Below, in pieces: positions 1 through 7,274 of a stretch of 13,296 nt of DNA (the first letter of the stretch is position 1; each line of letters starts with the position of its first letter). Under the pieces are notes generated by a model. It was not told the DNA's origin and did not search any database. It was given only the letters and a program-made list of their open reading frames with translations. Source of the DNA: Eubacterium limosum. GTDB taxonomy: Bacteria > Bacillota > Clostridia > Eubacteriales > Eubacteriaceae. The stretch covers positions 1 through 13,296 of the forward strand of contig CAUEUD010000092.1 in assembly GCA_959020865.1 (NCBI GenBank). The letters run 5' to 3'. Both the position numbers and the translations under genes were made by a program.

Positions 1-75
1 GCCAGATTAGTATAAATATAAAAATTTTTAGAAAATAGACAAGATTTGCTATGCAAGTTTGGGTAAAAATGTTAA

Positions 76-81
76 TATAAT
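76..81 (+). promoter_or_regulatory. possible -10 element of the ptsH promoter
   Basis: A perfect TATAAT hexamer lies 35 bases before the HPr start in very AT-rich DNA. I find no good -35 hexamer at 16-18 bases upstream, and no TG extension, so this is only a candidate. The real promoter could begin in or before the first 60 bases of the window. Confidence 0.35.
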
Positions 82-116
82 ACTAGAAATTTTTATAGTC
101 CAAAGGAGAACTTAAA

Positions 117-374
117 ATGAAAGAATTTAATTACACAATTATGGACCCGGCAGGTATTCATGCAAGACCAGCAGGCTTACTCGTTAAAAAAACCCAGCCA
201 TACGCATCTGAAATCAGTCTGGTTAAGGATGGCAAAACCGGTAATGGCAAGAGCATGTTAAGCGTTATGGGCTTAGGTGCTAAAAATGGCGAAACCATCA
301 CTGTACAGGCGGACGGTCCTGACGAAGATACCGCTATTGTTGAATTAGAAGCATTCTTCAAAGAAAACCTCTAA
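117..374 (+). CDS. ptsH: HPr phosphocarrier protein of the PTS
   Basis: Phosphocarrier HPr accepts phosphate from enzyme I (PtsI) and passes it to sugar-specific IIA components. In Firmicutes it is also phosphorylated by HPr kinase to act with CcpA in catabolite control. The 85-residue length is the family norm. The catalytic histidine falls exactly at position 15 in the motif GIHARPAG, and the regulatory serine exactly at 46 in GKSMLSVMGLG. The start is set by AGGAGA at 104-109, seven bases before ATG. The gene stands alone: no ptsI follows, and a strong terminator lies 38 bases downstream. The codons look more A/T-ending (gaa, tta, aaa) than those of its neighbours, as often seen in highly expressed genes. 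Identity is very secure. Having both His15 and Ser46 favours true HPr over the Crh paralogue, which lacks His15. Confidence 0.97.
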   Translation: MKEFNYTIMDPAGIHARPAGLLVKKTQPYASEISLVKDGKTGNGKSMLSVMGLGAKNGETITVQADGPDEDTAIVELEAFFKENL

Positions 375-411
375 ATCGCTCCCTCTATTAAATTAAAATA
401 TATTTGGAAAG

Positions 412-453
412 CGGCGCCGTTTTTAATCATCACGGCGCCGTTTCCCTTTTTTG
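412..453 (+). terminator. intrinsic terminator after ptsH
   Basis: A nine-base perfect inverted repeat, CGGCGCCGT (412-420) and ACGGCGCCG (432-440), with an 11-base loop is followed by a pyrimidine/T-rich run to 452. It separates ptsH from the pab operon. Confidence 0.9.
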
Positions 454-463
454 AAAAATATCC

Positions 464-492
464 TTGAGTTTTGAGTGAAAATCAGTTAAGAT
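464..492 (+). promoter_or_regulatory. sigma-A promoter of the pab operon
   Basis: TTGAGT (464-469) and TAAGAT (487-492) are separated by exactly 17 bases. This predicts transcription starting near 499 and a leader of about 115 bases before the pabA start. The leader contains a terminator hairpin. Confidence 0.7.
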
Positions 493-540
493 AAAAACAG
501 TCAACCAAATAGGGTGTGCCTTTTCGATGAAAAGAAGACT

Positions 541-586
541 GCCAAAAACAGATGCGCTGAGGGCGTGCCTGTTTTTGGCTTTTTTT
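541..586 (+). terminator. leader terminator (putative attenuator) upstream of pabA
   Basis: A perfect 11-base stem, GCCAAAAACAG (541-551) with CTGTTTTTGGC (569-579), a 17-base loop and seven consecutive T (580-586) form a textbook intrinsic terminator. It lies after the pab promoter and 17 bases before the pabA ribosome binding site, so it should stop transcripts before the operon unless it is antagonised. No known riboswitch, T-box or protein-binding motif was recognised in the roughly 42 bases between the predicted start and the hairpin. Regulation by attenuation is an inference from position. Confidence 0.8.
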
Positions 587-615
587 GTGCACCAAATTTA
601 CAGGGAGGACCACAA

Positions 616-1233
616 ATGTATATCATGATTGACAATTACGATTCCTTTGTTTATAATCTCGATGCTTATTTTAAAGAGCTGGGACAGGAGATTGAAGTAA
701 TCCGCAATGATGCGGTGGACATCCATGCGCTGCATGAACGTGGGGATATCCAGGGAATCATCATTTCTCCGGGTCCCAAAAATCCGGAGGACTGCGGTAA
801 ATCCGCCGAGGTTGTGCGCGCTTTTGCAGGCAGAGTGCCGATTCTGGGGGTCTGCCTGGGGCACCAGATCATCGGCCATGTTTTTGGCGCAGCTGTGAAA
901 AAAGGGGAAAGACCCATGCACGGCAAGATTACGCCAGTATTTCATAAGGGCAGGAACCTGTTTGAGGGGCTCAGGCAGGAGATGCCTGTCACCCGTTACC
1001 ACTCGCTGGTGGTGGCTGAAAACAGCCTGCCGGAGGCCCTGCTCATTGACGCGCGGTCTGAGGACGGCGTGGTTATGGCGCTTTCCCACAGGGATTACCC
1101 GGTTTACGGTGTCCAGTTCCATCCCGAGGCAGTGCTGACTGAAGCGGGACATGCGGTGTTGGGCAATTTTATTCGATTATGCGAGGAGTGGTGGTGTCAA
1201 AATGAAAACACAGATTGTCGAATGGCCTCTTAA
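616..1233 (+). CDS. pabA: aminodeoxychorismate synthase component II (glutamine amidotransferase)
   Basis: This is the class I glutamine amidotransferase subunit that hydrolyses glutamine and passes ammonia to PabB, making 4-amino-4-deoxychorismate in the p-aminobenzoate branch of folate synthesis (cytosol). It has 205 residues, a normal length. The N-terminal IDNYDSFVYNL motif is typical of TrpG/PabA. The oxyanion region is SPGPKNPEDCG, the nucleophile is Cys80 in LGVCLGHQ, and the His169/Glu171 pair is in VQFHPEAV. The reading frame stays open upstream to a GTG at 514. I chose ATG 616 because GGGAGG (603-608) sits just before it and because family homology starts there; the upstream frame overlaps a terminator hairpin. 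The last 32 bases overlap pabB. By sequence alone it could also serve TrpE, but the pabB and pabC neighbours argue for PabA. Confidence 0.93.
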   Translation: MYIMIDNYDSFVYNLDAYFKELGQEIEVIRNDAVDIHALHERGDIQGIIISPGPKNPEDCGKSAEVVRAFAGRVPILGVCLGHQIIGHVFGAAVKKGERPMHGKITPVFHKGRNLFEGLRQEMPVTRYHSLVVAENSLPEALLIDARSEDGVVMALSHRDYPVYGVQFHPEAVLTEAGHAVLGNFIRLCEEWWCQNENTDCRMAS

Positions 1234-2554
1234 GTACGGCGCAGCTGAGCTTTTTGACCTTTACTGCGGCCGTCCTGGCGCTGTTTTACTGGATTCCTCT
1301 CTGGTCAATGAAATGGGGCGTTTCTCCATGATCGGGCTGAATCCCTATAAAACTCTGGAGGTAAAGGACGGCTCTCTGTTTGTGGACGGCAGTCCGGCTG
1401 AAGGCAGCCTGGAGGAAGTTCTGGGCGCATATATGGCAGCGCATTATGAAAAGAACGATACCGTACTGCCTATAATTTCGGGCGCTATCGGCTACTTTAC
1501 CTACGACTATGGCCGGTGCTTTGAGCGGATAAAGACCCGCCATGCCAGGGTTCAGGAGATCCCGGATTGTATTTTGAACTTTTATGACAATCTCATCATT
1601 GAGGACCGGCATGAAAAAAGGCTGTACCTGACAGCCAGCGGTATGCTGGCAGAGCCTGGAGCAGCTCTGGACGCCTTAAAAGCCGAAATCACTGCCTTTA
1701 AGCCCGGTAAAGAGACTGGAAAATGGGAAGAATACCCCGTGAAAATCGCCTCGGATTTCGAGAAGGAGGCTTATAAAAAAGCCATTGACCGGATGATCGA
1801 CTATATTGTGGAAGGGGATATTTATATCGCGAATATGACCAGGCGTATGATGGCCTACAGCGGGAAGCCTCCCTACGCCATGTTTAAAAGCCTGCGTGAG
1901 AACAATCCTTCACCCTTTGGCGGCTATTTTAACTATGGGGATTTTCAGATCATCAGTGCCTCGCCAGAACGGTTTCTGCGCATGAAAAACGGTCTGGTGG
2001 AAACACGGCCCATAAAGGGCACACGCCGCCGGGGCGAAACGCCGGAGGAGGACGCTGCTCTGAAGAAGGAGCTTCAGGAATCCGGGAAGGACAAGAGTGA
2101 GCTGCTTATGATCGTTGATTTGGAGCGTAACGATCTCAACCGGGTCTGTGAGCCGGGCAGCGTGAAGGTCACCAGCCTGTTTGACGTGGAAACCTACGCC
2201 ACAGTTTTTCACCTGGTTTCCAATATTGTCGGAAAACTGCGAGACGGCCTGACAACCCCTGACCTGCTGCGCGCCGCTTTCCCTGGCGGGTCGATTACCG
2301 GAGCACCTAAAATACGGGCCATGGAAATTATCGACGAGCTGGAGCAAAGCCGCAGGGGGCTTTATACGGGTTCCATCGGGTATCTTGGTTTGGACGGGAG
2401 CTGTGATCTGAACATTGTGATCCGCACCGCGGTTTACCAGAACGGCTGCTACACTCTGGGCGTGGGCGGCGGTATTACCTGCGAATCGGATCTGGAATTT
2501 GAGTATGAAGAAACAGAGCAAAAGGCCAGGGCGCTTCTGGAGGCCATGCGATGA
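1202..2554 (+). CDS. pabB: aminodeoxychorismate synthase component I
   Basis: This chorismate-utilising enzyme joins chorismate and PabA-derived ammonia to give 4-amino-4-deoxychorismate. It has 450 residues, with an N-terminal anthranilate synthase I-like domain (about 1-150, with LLDSS at 29-33) and a C-terminal chorismate-binding domain (about 190-450). Key motifs are PIKGTRRRG (270-278), DLERNDLNRV (306-315), VFHLVS with His337, and GGSITGAPK (362-370). The lysine in PIKGT, here Lys272, is the residue that separates PabB from anthranilate synthase TrpE, which has alanine there. The frame extends upstream to 1151 inside pabA. I chose ATG 1202, preceded by GAGGAG at 1183-1188 with a rather long spacing of 13 bases. 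It overlaps pabA by 32 bases and pabC by four (ATGA), implying translational coupling. Confidence 0.94.
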   Translation: MKTQIVEWPLKYGAAELFDLYCGRPGAVLLDSSLVNEMGRFSMIGLNPYKTLEVKDGSLFVDGSPAEGSLEEVLGAYMAAHYEKNDTVLPIISGAIGYFTYDYGRCFERIKTRHARVQEIPDCILNFYDNLIIEDRHEKRLYLTASGMLAEPGAALDALKAEITAFKPGKETGKWEEYPVKIASDFEKEAYKKAIDRMIDYIVEGDIYIANMTRRMMAYSGKPPYAMFKSLRENNPSPFGGYFNYGDFQIISASPERFLRMKNGLVETRPIKGTRRRGETPEEDAALKKELQESGKDKSELLMIVDLERNDLNRVCEPGSVKVTSLFDVETYATVFHLVSNIVGKLRDGLTTPDLLRAAFPGGSITGAPKIRAMEIIDELEQSRRGLYTGSIGYLGLDGSCDLNIVIRTAVYQNGCYTLGVGGGITCESDLEFEYEETEQKARALLEAMR

Positions 2555-3303
2555 GCGCACAGGAGCTGATTTTGGACGATGGTTTCTGTTTTGGACTGGG
2601 AGCCTTTGAAACCATCGCGGTAATGTACGGGCAGCCTGTGTTTTTAGAGTCACATCTGAAACGGTTAAGAGAAGCGCTGGATTTCTTTGGAATACCAGAC
2701 CCTGTGACCGCGGAATGGGTGGACGAAATTCTAAAAAAACATTCCATGAAGAACGGGGTGCTCAAGATCATGGTTTCCCAGGAGAACTGTCTGTGGTCCT
2801 GCCGGGAAAACCCTTATGCCCCGGCGGACTATGCGCGTGGCTTTGTGCTGAGAACCAGTCCGGTGCGGCGCAATGAAACCTCACCTCTGACCTGGCACAA
2901 GACGCTCTGCTATGGGGAAAACATTCTGGAAAAAAGACGGGCGGCCGCCCAGGGCTTTGATGAGCCGGTATTTTTAAACACCAGAGGTCAGCTGACAGAG
3001 GGAGCGGTAACCAATCTTTTCTTTGTAAAGAAAGGGCGGCTGATCACGCCCTCTCTGTCCTGTGGTCTGCTGCCGGGAACGGTCCGGAATTACCTGATCA
3101 GCCGCTACGATGTGGAAGAAAGAGTGATTTTTCCGGAGGAGATTGGTGATTTTGATGAAGCCTTTGTCACCAACGCTCTGATGGGGATGTTGCCTGTCCG
3201 TCAGTTAGACGACATCGCTTACGGTGAAAAAAGCGTCTGGGCAGCAGTCTGGAGAGATTACCATGACCTTTTGCGGCAGGCGCTTGATTGGCCAGTGGCG
3301 TGA
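2551..3303 (+). CDS. pabC: aminodeoxychorismate lyase (class IV PLP enzyme)
   Basis: The likely reaction is cleavage of 4-amino-4-deoxychorismate to p-aminobenzoate and pyruvate, completing the pathway begun by PabA and PabB. The 250-residue protein belongs to fold-type IV PLP enzymes (branched-chain and D-amino acid aminotransferase family). It shows GLGAFET near residue 15, HLKRL near 35, the probable PLP lysine Lys117 in WHKTLCY, the glutamate in LTEGAVTN (about 149-156), and the GLLPGTVRN segment (about 172-180). The start overlaps the pabB stop as ATGA, with GGAGG at 2539-2543 seven bases upstream. From sequence alone a D-amino acid or branched-chain aminotransferase cannot be fully excluded. 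The overlap with pabB makes the lyase assignment strong. Confidence 0.9.
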   Translation: MSAQELILDDGFCFGLGAFETIAVMYGQPVFLESHLKRLREALDFFGIPDPVTAEWVDEILKKHSMKNGVLKIMVSQENCLWSCRENPYAPADYARGFVLRTSPVRRNETSPLTWHKTLCYGENILEKRRAAAQGFDEPVFLNTRGQLTEGAVTNLFFVKKGRLITPSLSCGLLPGTVRNYLISRYDVEERVIFPEEIGDFDEAFVTNALMGMLPVRQLDDIAYGEKSVWAAVWRDYHDLLRQALDWPVA

Positions 3304-3318
3304 AGCTGTATAATGGAG

Positions 3319-3348
3319 AAGCCTCAGATTTTATTCTGAGGCTTTTTT
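3319..3348 (+). terminator. intrinsic terminator at the end of the pab operon
   Basis: AAGCCTCAGA (3319-3328) pairs perfectly with TCTGAGGCTT (3335-3344) around a six-base loop and runs into TTTTTT (3343-3348). The stop codon of the convergent minus-strand gene (3331-3333) lies in the loop, so half the hairpin also encodes the end of that protein. On the minus strand the T-run is interrupted, so termination there is probably weaker. Confidence 0.9.
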
Positions 3349-4440
3349 GTGCGGCAGCAGGGTATGGAAGGAATCTTTGGCGGCGTCCAGGAGCTTGGAA
3401 ATGGCTTCAGTCATCATTTTTTTTGTTTCGGGGTCGGTATTTTCAAGGGTTTGCTTGATGGCACGGGCATTTTTCAGGGAAAAGTGCGCCAGATCACTGA
3501 CGGTCTGAGCCTGTGTCACAGACAGGATGTCATAAAAGGTATCGATAAACTGTTCGCGCTCCTCGGGAGACATGTCATCGACCCATGCCTTGACGGTTTC
3601 GTCCATAAAACGGCAGCCGGCAGTCACAGATTCCAGACAGACGAAATCGGGTCCCAGAATTTCCCAGGAGTAGGGGTCATGCTGGGCAATGCCGATCTGT
3701 TTGCTGTGTACCACGGTGTAGTCCTCCGCGTGCTCAAGGAGCATGCCCACAATGGAGGTCTGAGGCACGAAGGTACGAATGCGGCCGCTGACTGCCTGAT
3801 AGGCGGAGCTCTCCAGCACCTCGGCGGGAAAGCCGGGGCCGTCGTTGCTGTAAATCGTCTCAATACGATTGAGGTAAGCCCCGCAGTGAATGCCGGCATA
3901 TACGGCCAGGTTACCGCCCTTCGAGTGGCCACCTACCCGCAGGCGAATGGTGCCAAGGCTCCCGGCAGCACGCTTCAGATATTCGGCGGCTTCGGTCTGG
4001 GAGGGAACACAGGTTTTAAAGCTCATGTTAAAGTCCTCTTTCCAGCCGACAAGGGTGTTGTCTGTGCCCCGGTAGGCAATGAAGGCCAGTCCGTCACCGG
4101 TCAGAACGGTGAGCCCACAAAACTGCTTTTCCAGAATGGGGTCCAGCTGGTCATCGTAAAGGCAAAGCTCCATGTCTGAAAAGCGGCGGCTATGTGCCAG
4201 CGCTTTCAAAAGTCGAGCATCCTCCTCCACCCGCAAACGCAGCAGCTGCTCCTCCTCAGACAGTGCCGAAAAACGGGCAAAAGCTTCGGCCATGCTGACA
4301 GTCTCGGTGCTGTTTGAAACAATGCCCTCGAAGCGGATATAGGAAACACAGCTGAGAATCAGATTGTCAACCGCGTTAAAGGGAGACTGATCCAGGGTGA
4401 GATCGCCCCGCCAGTCAAGGTAATCAAAAATATTGGACAT
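3331..4440 (-). CDS. DUF2974/Mbeg1-like alpha/beta hydrolase
   Basis: This 369-residue protein belongs to the DUF2974 family, lipase-like alpha/beta hydrolases common in Firmicutes whose substrates are mostly unknown. The conserved core runs from about residue 20 to 270. It includes AYRGTDNTLVGWKEDFNMSF (about 122-141), the nucleophile elbow GGHSKGGNLA with Ser173, SNDGPGF with Asp200 and AQHDPYSW with His254. These three residues are a plausible catalytic triad, inferred by order and spacing. The C-terminal third is helical and charged and ends in a lysine-rich tail. No signal peptide or membrane segment is seen, so it is probably cytosolic. AGGAGGA a few bases before the ATG supports the start. 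It is transcribed alone, convergent with pab and divergent from the lipoprotein gene. Confidence 0.85.
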   Translation of the reverse strand: MSNIFDYLDWRGDLTLDQSPFNAVDNLILSCVSYIRFEGIVSNSTETVSMAEAFARFSALSEEEQLLRLRVEEDARLLKALAHSRRFSDMELCLYDDQLDPILEKQFCGLTVLTGDGLAFIAYRGTDNTLVGWKEDFNMSFKTCVPSQTEAAEYLKRAAGSLGTIRLRVGGHSKGGNLAVYAGIHCGAYLNRIETIYSNDGPGFPAEVLESSAYQAVSGRIRTFVPQTSIVGMLLEHAEDYTVVHSKQIGIAQHDPYSWEILGPDFVCLESVTAGCRFMDETVKAWVDDMSPEEREQFIDTFYDILSVTQAQTVSDLAHFSLKNARAIKQTLENTDPETKKMMTEAISKLLDAAKDSFHTLLPHKKASE

Positions 4441-4474
4441 GATAAAGTCCTCCTGTTATGTAAGCCTTGTCATT

Positions 4475-4503
4475 AGAATAGCTCAAAAGGCGGAAAAAGA
4501 CAA
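4475..4503 (-). promoter_or_regulatory. sigma-A promoter of the DUF2974 gene
   Basis: Read on the minus strand, TTGTCT (4503-4498) and TATTCT (4480-4475) are separated by exactly 17 bases, about 35 bases upstream of the start codon at 4440. Confidence 0.6.
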
Positions 4504-4557
4504 GAGGATATTTTGTCGAGAGTGATTCAAAGTCTTCTTTTATTAGCGTTGAAAATA

Positions 4558-4566
4558 TGTTAAAAT
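4558..4566 (+). promoter_or_regulatory. extended -10 promoter candidate for the lipoprotein gene
   Basis: TGTTAAAAT (TG at 4558-4559, TAAAAT at 4561-4566) fits an extended -10 element 34 bases before the start codon. The -35 region at the right distance is a poor match. An alternative TTGAAA lies at 4549-4554 but has no good partner -10. Confidence 0.45.
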
Positions 4567-4599
4567 GGTTGTAATCATTTACGGTGAGAGGAGAAGAAA

Positions 4600-5094
4600 A
4601 TGAAAAAGCAAATGAAATTACTGGGGGTTTGGCTGGTCGTTTTATGCCTGATGCTGTCCATTACCGGCTGTGGTGACGATGGAACCCAGGCTTATGCCGA
4701 GGAGTTTACCGATCTGGCGACTGAAATTTCCCAGGAGAACACTGATTGGCAGAAGCTTTTAAACGGAGCAGATTATGAAAGCCAGGACTGGATCAACAGT
4801 GTGCAGTCAAAGCTTTCTGAGATGGAAGCCAGCTGGACCAAACTGGGGTCTTTAAAAGCTCCGAAGAAAATGGAGGATGTTCAGACCAGCTTTAAGGGCG
4901 CATCGGATAAAATGCTGTCCGCCATTGCCCTTTATAAGGAATGCTTCAACGCACCCATTGATCCCAATAATATTGATGAGGCGGGTTTGAATGCCCTTGT
5001 TGACAAGGCAGGAGAAGCTGATGCGATGGCTATGGAAGCCTCCAGTCTGATGCTGGAAGGTTCTCAAAAGGCCACAGACATGATTAAAAAATAA
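4600..5094 (+). CDS. small helical lipoprotein of unknown function
   Basis: The 164-residue precursor has a lysine-containing start, a hydrophobic stretch (about 7-20) and the lipobox ITGC with Cys24, so it should be lipid-anchored on the outer face of the cytoplasmic membrane. The mature part of about 140 residues is acidic and looks almost entirely alpha-helical. Pattern segments such as WINSVQSKLSEMEASWTKL and the later alanine/methionine-rich helix suggest a short helical bundle. No catalytic motif is visible and I do not recognise the family. The GAGAGGAGAAG ribosome site (4586-4596) supports the start. It has its own promoter and terminator and so is probably monocistronic. A stress or envelope-associated role is possible, but nothing in the sequence shows it. 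Confidence 0.85.
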   Translation: MKKQMKLLGVWLVVLCLMLSITGCGDDGTQAYAEEFTDLATEISQENTDWQKLLNGADYESQDWINSVQSKLSEMEASWTKLGSLKAPKKMEDVQTSFKGASDKMLSAIALYKECFNAPIDPNNIDEAGLNALVDKAGEADAMAMEASSLMLEGSQKATDMIKK

Positions 5095-5104
5095 AGAGGT
5101 ATTG

Positions 5105-5136
5105 AAATCCCGGACCGGATGGTTCCGGGATTTTTT
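5105..5136 (+). terminator. intrinsic terminator after the lipoprotein gene
   Basis: AAATCCCGGA (5105-5114) and TCCGGGATTT (5124-5133) form a ten-base perfect stem with a nine-base loop, ending in TTTTTT (5131-5136). Confidence 0.9.
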
Positions 5137-5168
5137 AGTTTAGAGGCCGACAGCAGCACAAAATCATC

Positions 5169-5197
5169 TGGACAAACGCTTTAAAACACGCTATACT
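5169..5197 (+). promoter_or_regulatory. upstream promoter (P1) of the radical SAM/ABC operon
   Basis: TGGACA (5169-5174) and TATACT (5192-5197) are separated by 17 bases, each one mismatch from the sigma-A consensus. The predicted start, near 5204, falls on the -35 of the second promoter, so the two may interfere. Confidence 0.6.
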
Positions 5198-5202
5198 ACA
5201 TC

Positions 5203-5230
5203 TTGACATCTATGTGACAAAGTCTAATAG
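5203..5230 (+). promoter_or_regulatory. downstream promoter (P2) of the radical SAM/ABC operon
   Basis: A perfect TTGACA (5203-5208) is followed after 16 bases by TAATAG (5225-5230). With P1 it forms a tandem arrangement immediately before the radical SAM gene. Confidence 0.55.
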
Positions 5231-5263
5231 AAGAACAAAGAGAGATGTGTGAAAGGAAATGAA

Positions 5264-6283
5264 ATGCAGGAAAAAGAAGAGCTGTTTGCCTTTATTGAAA
5301 GGGCTGAAAAAAATGTGCTTGAGGGGAAGGGATTGGAACGGGCAGAACTGATCCGCCTGCTCGACATCGATCCGGATTCGGAGGCCTGTGAGCGCCTGGG
5401 ACAGGCGGCCCGCCGGGTGGCTTCACAGGTGACTGGTGACAGAGCCTACCTCTGGGGTGCTATGGGAGTTGACTATAAGGCATGTCCCATGAATTGTGAC
5501 TTTTGTTCTCTGGGTGAAGCCTGGGGAATTGTGGAGCCAGACCATGAGCGGGACTTTTCGGAAACGGAGATTATTGAGAGTGTCCGGGACTACGCGGAAA
5601 ACAAGGTGCGTTGGATCGTCCTCAGGACCACAGAATTTTACAGTCTGGAGGTACTTTCAGAGCTTATTGGAAAGATCCGAAGGACTGTGCCGGGCCGTTA
5701 TGAAATCGGCCTGAACGTGGGTGAGTTTGACCTGGAAAAGGCCAATGCTCTGCACCGCGCCGGTGTGAACTTTATATACCATTCTCTGAGGCTGGGGGAA
5801 GGCAGGGATACCCGGTTTAAGCCTGAGGAGCGTCTGAAAACACTGCGTGCCGTCAAAGATTCCCCCCTGAAACTGGTTTTTCTGGTCGAGCCCATCGGCA
5901 TTGAGCACAGCAATGAGGAAATCGCAGATATCTGTCTGTGTGCCATTGAACACCAGGCCATCGTGACGGGCGGTATGGCCCGTGTACCGGTGCCAGGGAC
6001 CCCTCTCGGTGTGCACCCGCAGATACCTGAAAACCGCCTGGCCCAGATTATAGCCGTAACGCGTCTGGCTGGCGGCAGCCGTGTGCCGGATATCTGCGTG
6101 CATCCGGCATCGCCAAAGGCCATGCGTTTTGGCGCCAACGTGGCTGTGGTGGAAACTGGCTCGATTCCCCGGGACAGCTGCTGTCTCCCAAAGGAAAAAT
6201 GGAATCAATTTGACGCCCAGACAGCGGGTGAATGGTTTGAGCAGGCCGGCTACACCCTGTGTGCAGGAGCGGAAATGCAGTGA
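5264..6283 (+). CDS. radical SAM enzyme, biotin synthase-like, substrate unknown
   Basis: This 339-residue radical SAM protein has the [4Fe-4S]-binding CX3CX2C motif (Cys74, Cys78, Cys81 in CPMNCDFC), which generates a 5'-deoxyadenosyl radical from SAM. It follows the BioB/ThiH/HydE-like layout: a short helical N-terminal part (1-60), a TIM-barrel core (about 65-250), and a C-terminal segment resembling the BATS region. PVPGTPL (242-248) is typical of biotin-synthase relatives, followed by the RLAGG segment near 270. It is not standard BioB; the surrounding motifs differ and no biotin genes are nearby. An adjacent cysteine pair (306-307, DSCC) near the C-terminus may bind a second cluster, which is inference. 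The frame also allows GTG 5249. I preferred ATG 5264 because AGGA (5254-5257) is six bases upstream. It is the first gene of an operon with an ABC importer, 14 bases before the binding protein. Confidence 0.85.
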   Translation: MQEKEELFAFIERAEKNVLEGKGLERAELIRLLDIDPDSEACERLGQAARRVASQVTGDRAYLWGAMGVDYKACPMNCDFCSLGEAWGIVEPDHERDFSETEIIESVRDYAENKVRWIVLRTTEFYSLEVLSELIGKIRRTVPGRYEIGLNVGEFDLEKANALHRAGVNFIYHSLRLGEGRDTRFKPEERLKTLRAVKDSPLKLVFLVEPIGIEHSNEEIADICLCAIEHQAIVTGGMARVPVPGTPLGVHPQIPENRLAQIIAVTRLAGGSRVPDICVHPASPKAMRFGANVAVVETGSIPRDSCCLPKEKWNQFDAQTAGEWFEQAGYTLCAGAEMQ

Positions 6284-6297
6284 AAAAGGAGAAGAAA

Positions 6298-7266
6298 ATG
6301 AAAATTAAAAAATATGTGGCGATGGCTCTGACGGTGGTGATGGCCGCGGGCCTGCTTGCTGGCTGCGGCAGCCCAGGGGAGGATACAGCGGCAAAGAGTC
6401 AGAAGATAACAGTGGGAACCTGGAAAACAGCCCAGACCATCACGCCTTATTTTTACGATGAATTTATGCCACAAAGCGTCGAGGTTTTGCCCTTTACTAA
6501 TCCAGGTGACCAGAAAACCGCGCTGCTGGCAGGCAGCCTGGATATGTGCGGCACCACACTGGTCACAGTCATTACTGCGGCCTCCAAGGGGGAGCCGGTC
6601 AAAATTGTCATCAGCCTGTGCAATAAGTGCTCGGCCCTGGTGGTGGGTAAGGACTCTGGTATCCTGAGTGAGGCGGACCTGAAGGGCAAGCGCATTGCCT
6701 ATGTGCCTGGCACCATGCACCATGCCCTGCTGCTGGAGGTGCTTAAGCGCAATGGCATCAACCCAGACACCGATGTGGAGCTTAAGCGCATCGACTTTTT
6801 CGATATGGGGCAGGCCCTGGTAAATGGGGACATTGATGCTTTTTTAAGCGGCGAACCTTACCCGTCCCAGGCTGTGCAGGAGGGATATGGACGTATTCTC
6901 AGCTATCCCTACTTTGACGACAGCATTGGAACCATCAACGCGGCCATGATTGTCACTGAGGACACCATTAAAAACAAACCGGAAATGGTTCAGGATTTGG
7001 TGAATGCCCATGTGGATGCTACCAGGATGCTGAACGAAGATCGGGAAAAATGGCTGAATAAATCAGCCGAATTTGGCACAGACAAGACTTTGCTGGAAAT
7101 CTCGGCAGACAATATTGAGCTCTGTTCGGACATTGACGATACCTTCATCCAGAACACCAGAAATCTGGCGGACCGCATGAAAGCGCTGGGCATGATCGAC
7201 ACTGTGCCGGATATTGACGCCATGTTTGACCTCAGCTTTCTGGAACAGGCCGCTAAACGGCGTTAG
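6298..7266 (+). CDS. ABC transporter substrate-binding lipoprotein (NitT/TauT/NMT1-like)
   Basis: This is the extracellular solute-binding component of an ABC importer. It has 322 residues, with a hydrophobic signal (about 7-20) and lipobox LAGC giving Cys23. The mature protein begins with the strand KITVGTWKT and shows PFTNPGDQKTALLAGSLDMCG, LKGKRIAYVPGT and NGDIDAFLSGEPY. These are hallmarks of the two-lobed SsuA/TauA/ThiY class that binds sulfonates, nitrate, or thiamine pyrimidine precursors. A notable CNKC pair (Cys108, Cys111) follows the first strand block. The frame runs upstream to 6259, but AAAGGAGAAG (6285-6294) fixes ATG 6298. It lies 14 bases after the radical SAM gene and eight before the permease. 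The ligand cannot be told from the sequence. Confidence 0.88.
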   Translation: MKIKKYVAMALTVVMAAGLLAGCGSPGEDTAAKSQKITVGTWKTAQTITPYFYDEFMPQSVEVLPFTNPGDQKTALLAGSLDMCGTTLVTVITAASKGEPVKIVISLCNKCSALVVGKDSGILSEADLKGKRIAYVPGTMHHALLLEVLKRNGINPDTDVELKRIDFFDMGQALVNGDIDAFLSGEPYPSQAVQEGYGRILSYPYFDDSIGTINAAMIVTEDTIKNKPEMVQDLVNAHVDATRMLNEDREKWLNKSAEFGTDKTLLEISADNIELCSDIDDTFIQNTRNLADRMKALGMIDTVPDIDAMFDLSFLEQAAKRR

Positions 7267-7274
7267 GCAGCCCC

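Noticed and set aside
514..615. Extended N-terminus of PabA starting from GTG 514
   Set aside because: It adds 34 residues not typical of PabA, would be read through the leader terminator, and lacks a good ribosome site, whereas ATG 616 has GGGAGG just upstream.
616..2554. Reading the first two operon genes as trpG/trpE (anthranilate synthase)
   Set aside because: Component I has lysine in PIKGT (PabB type) and is followed by an overlapping pabC; no other trp genes are present.
3349..4179. Long plus-strand open frame of 276 codons inside the DUF2974 gene
   Set aside because: It is the antisense shadow of a well-supported gene with catalytic motifs, and it has no ribosome site or recognisable protein features.
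4514..4520. Spo0A-box-like TGTCGAG between the divergent genes
   Set aside because: It has one mismatch to TGTCGAA and is a single isolated 7-mer, expected by chance.
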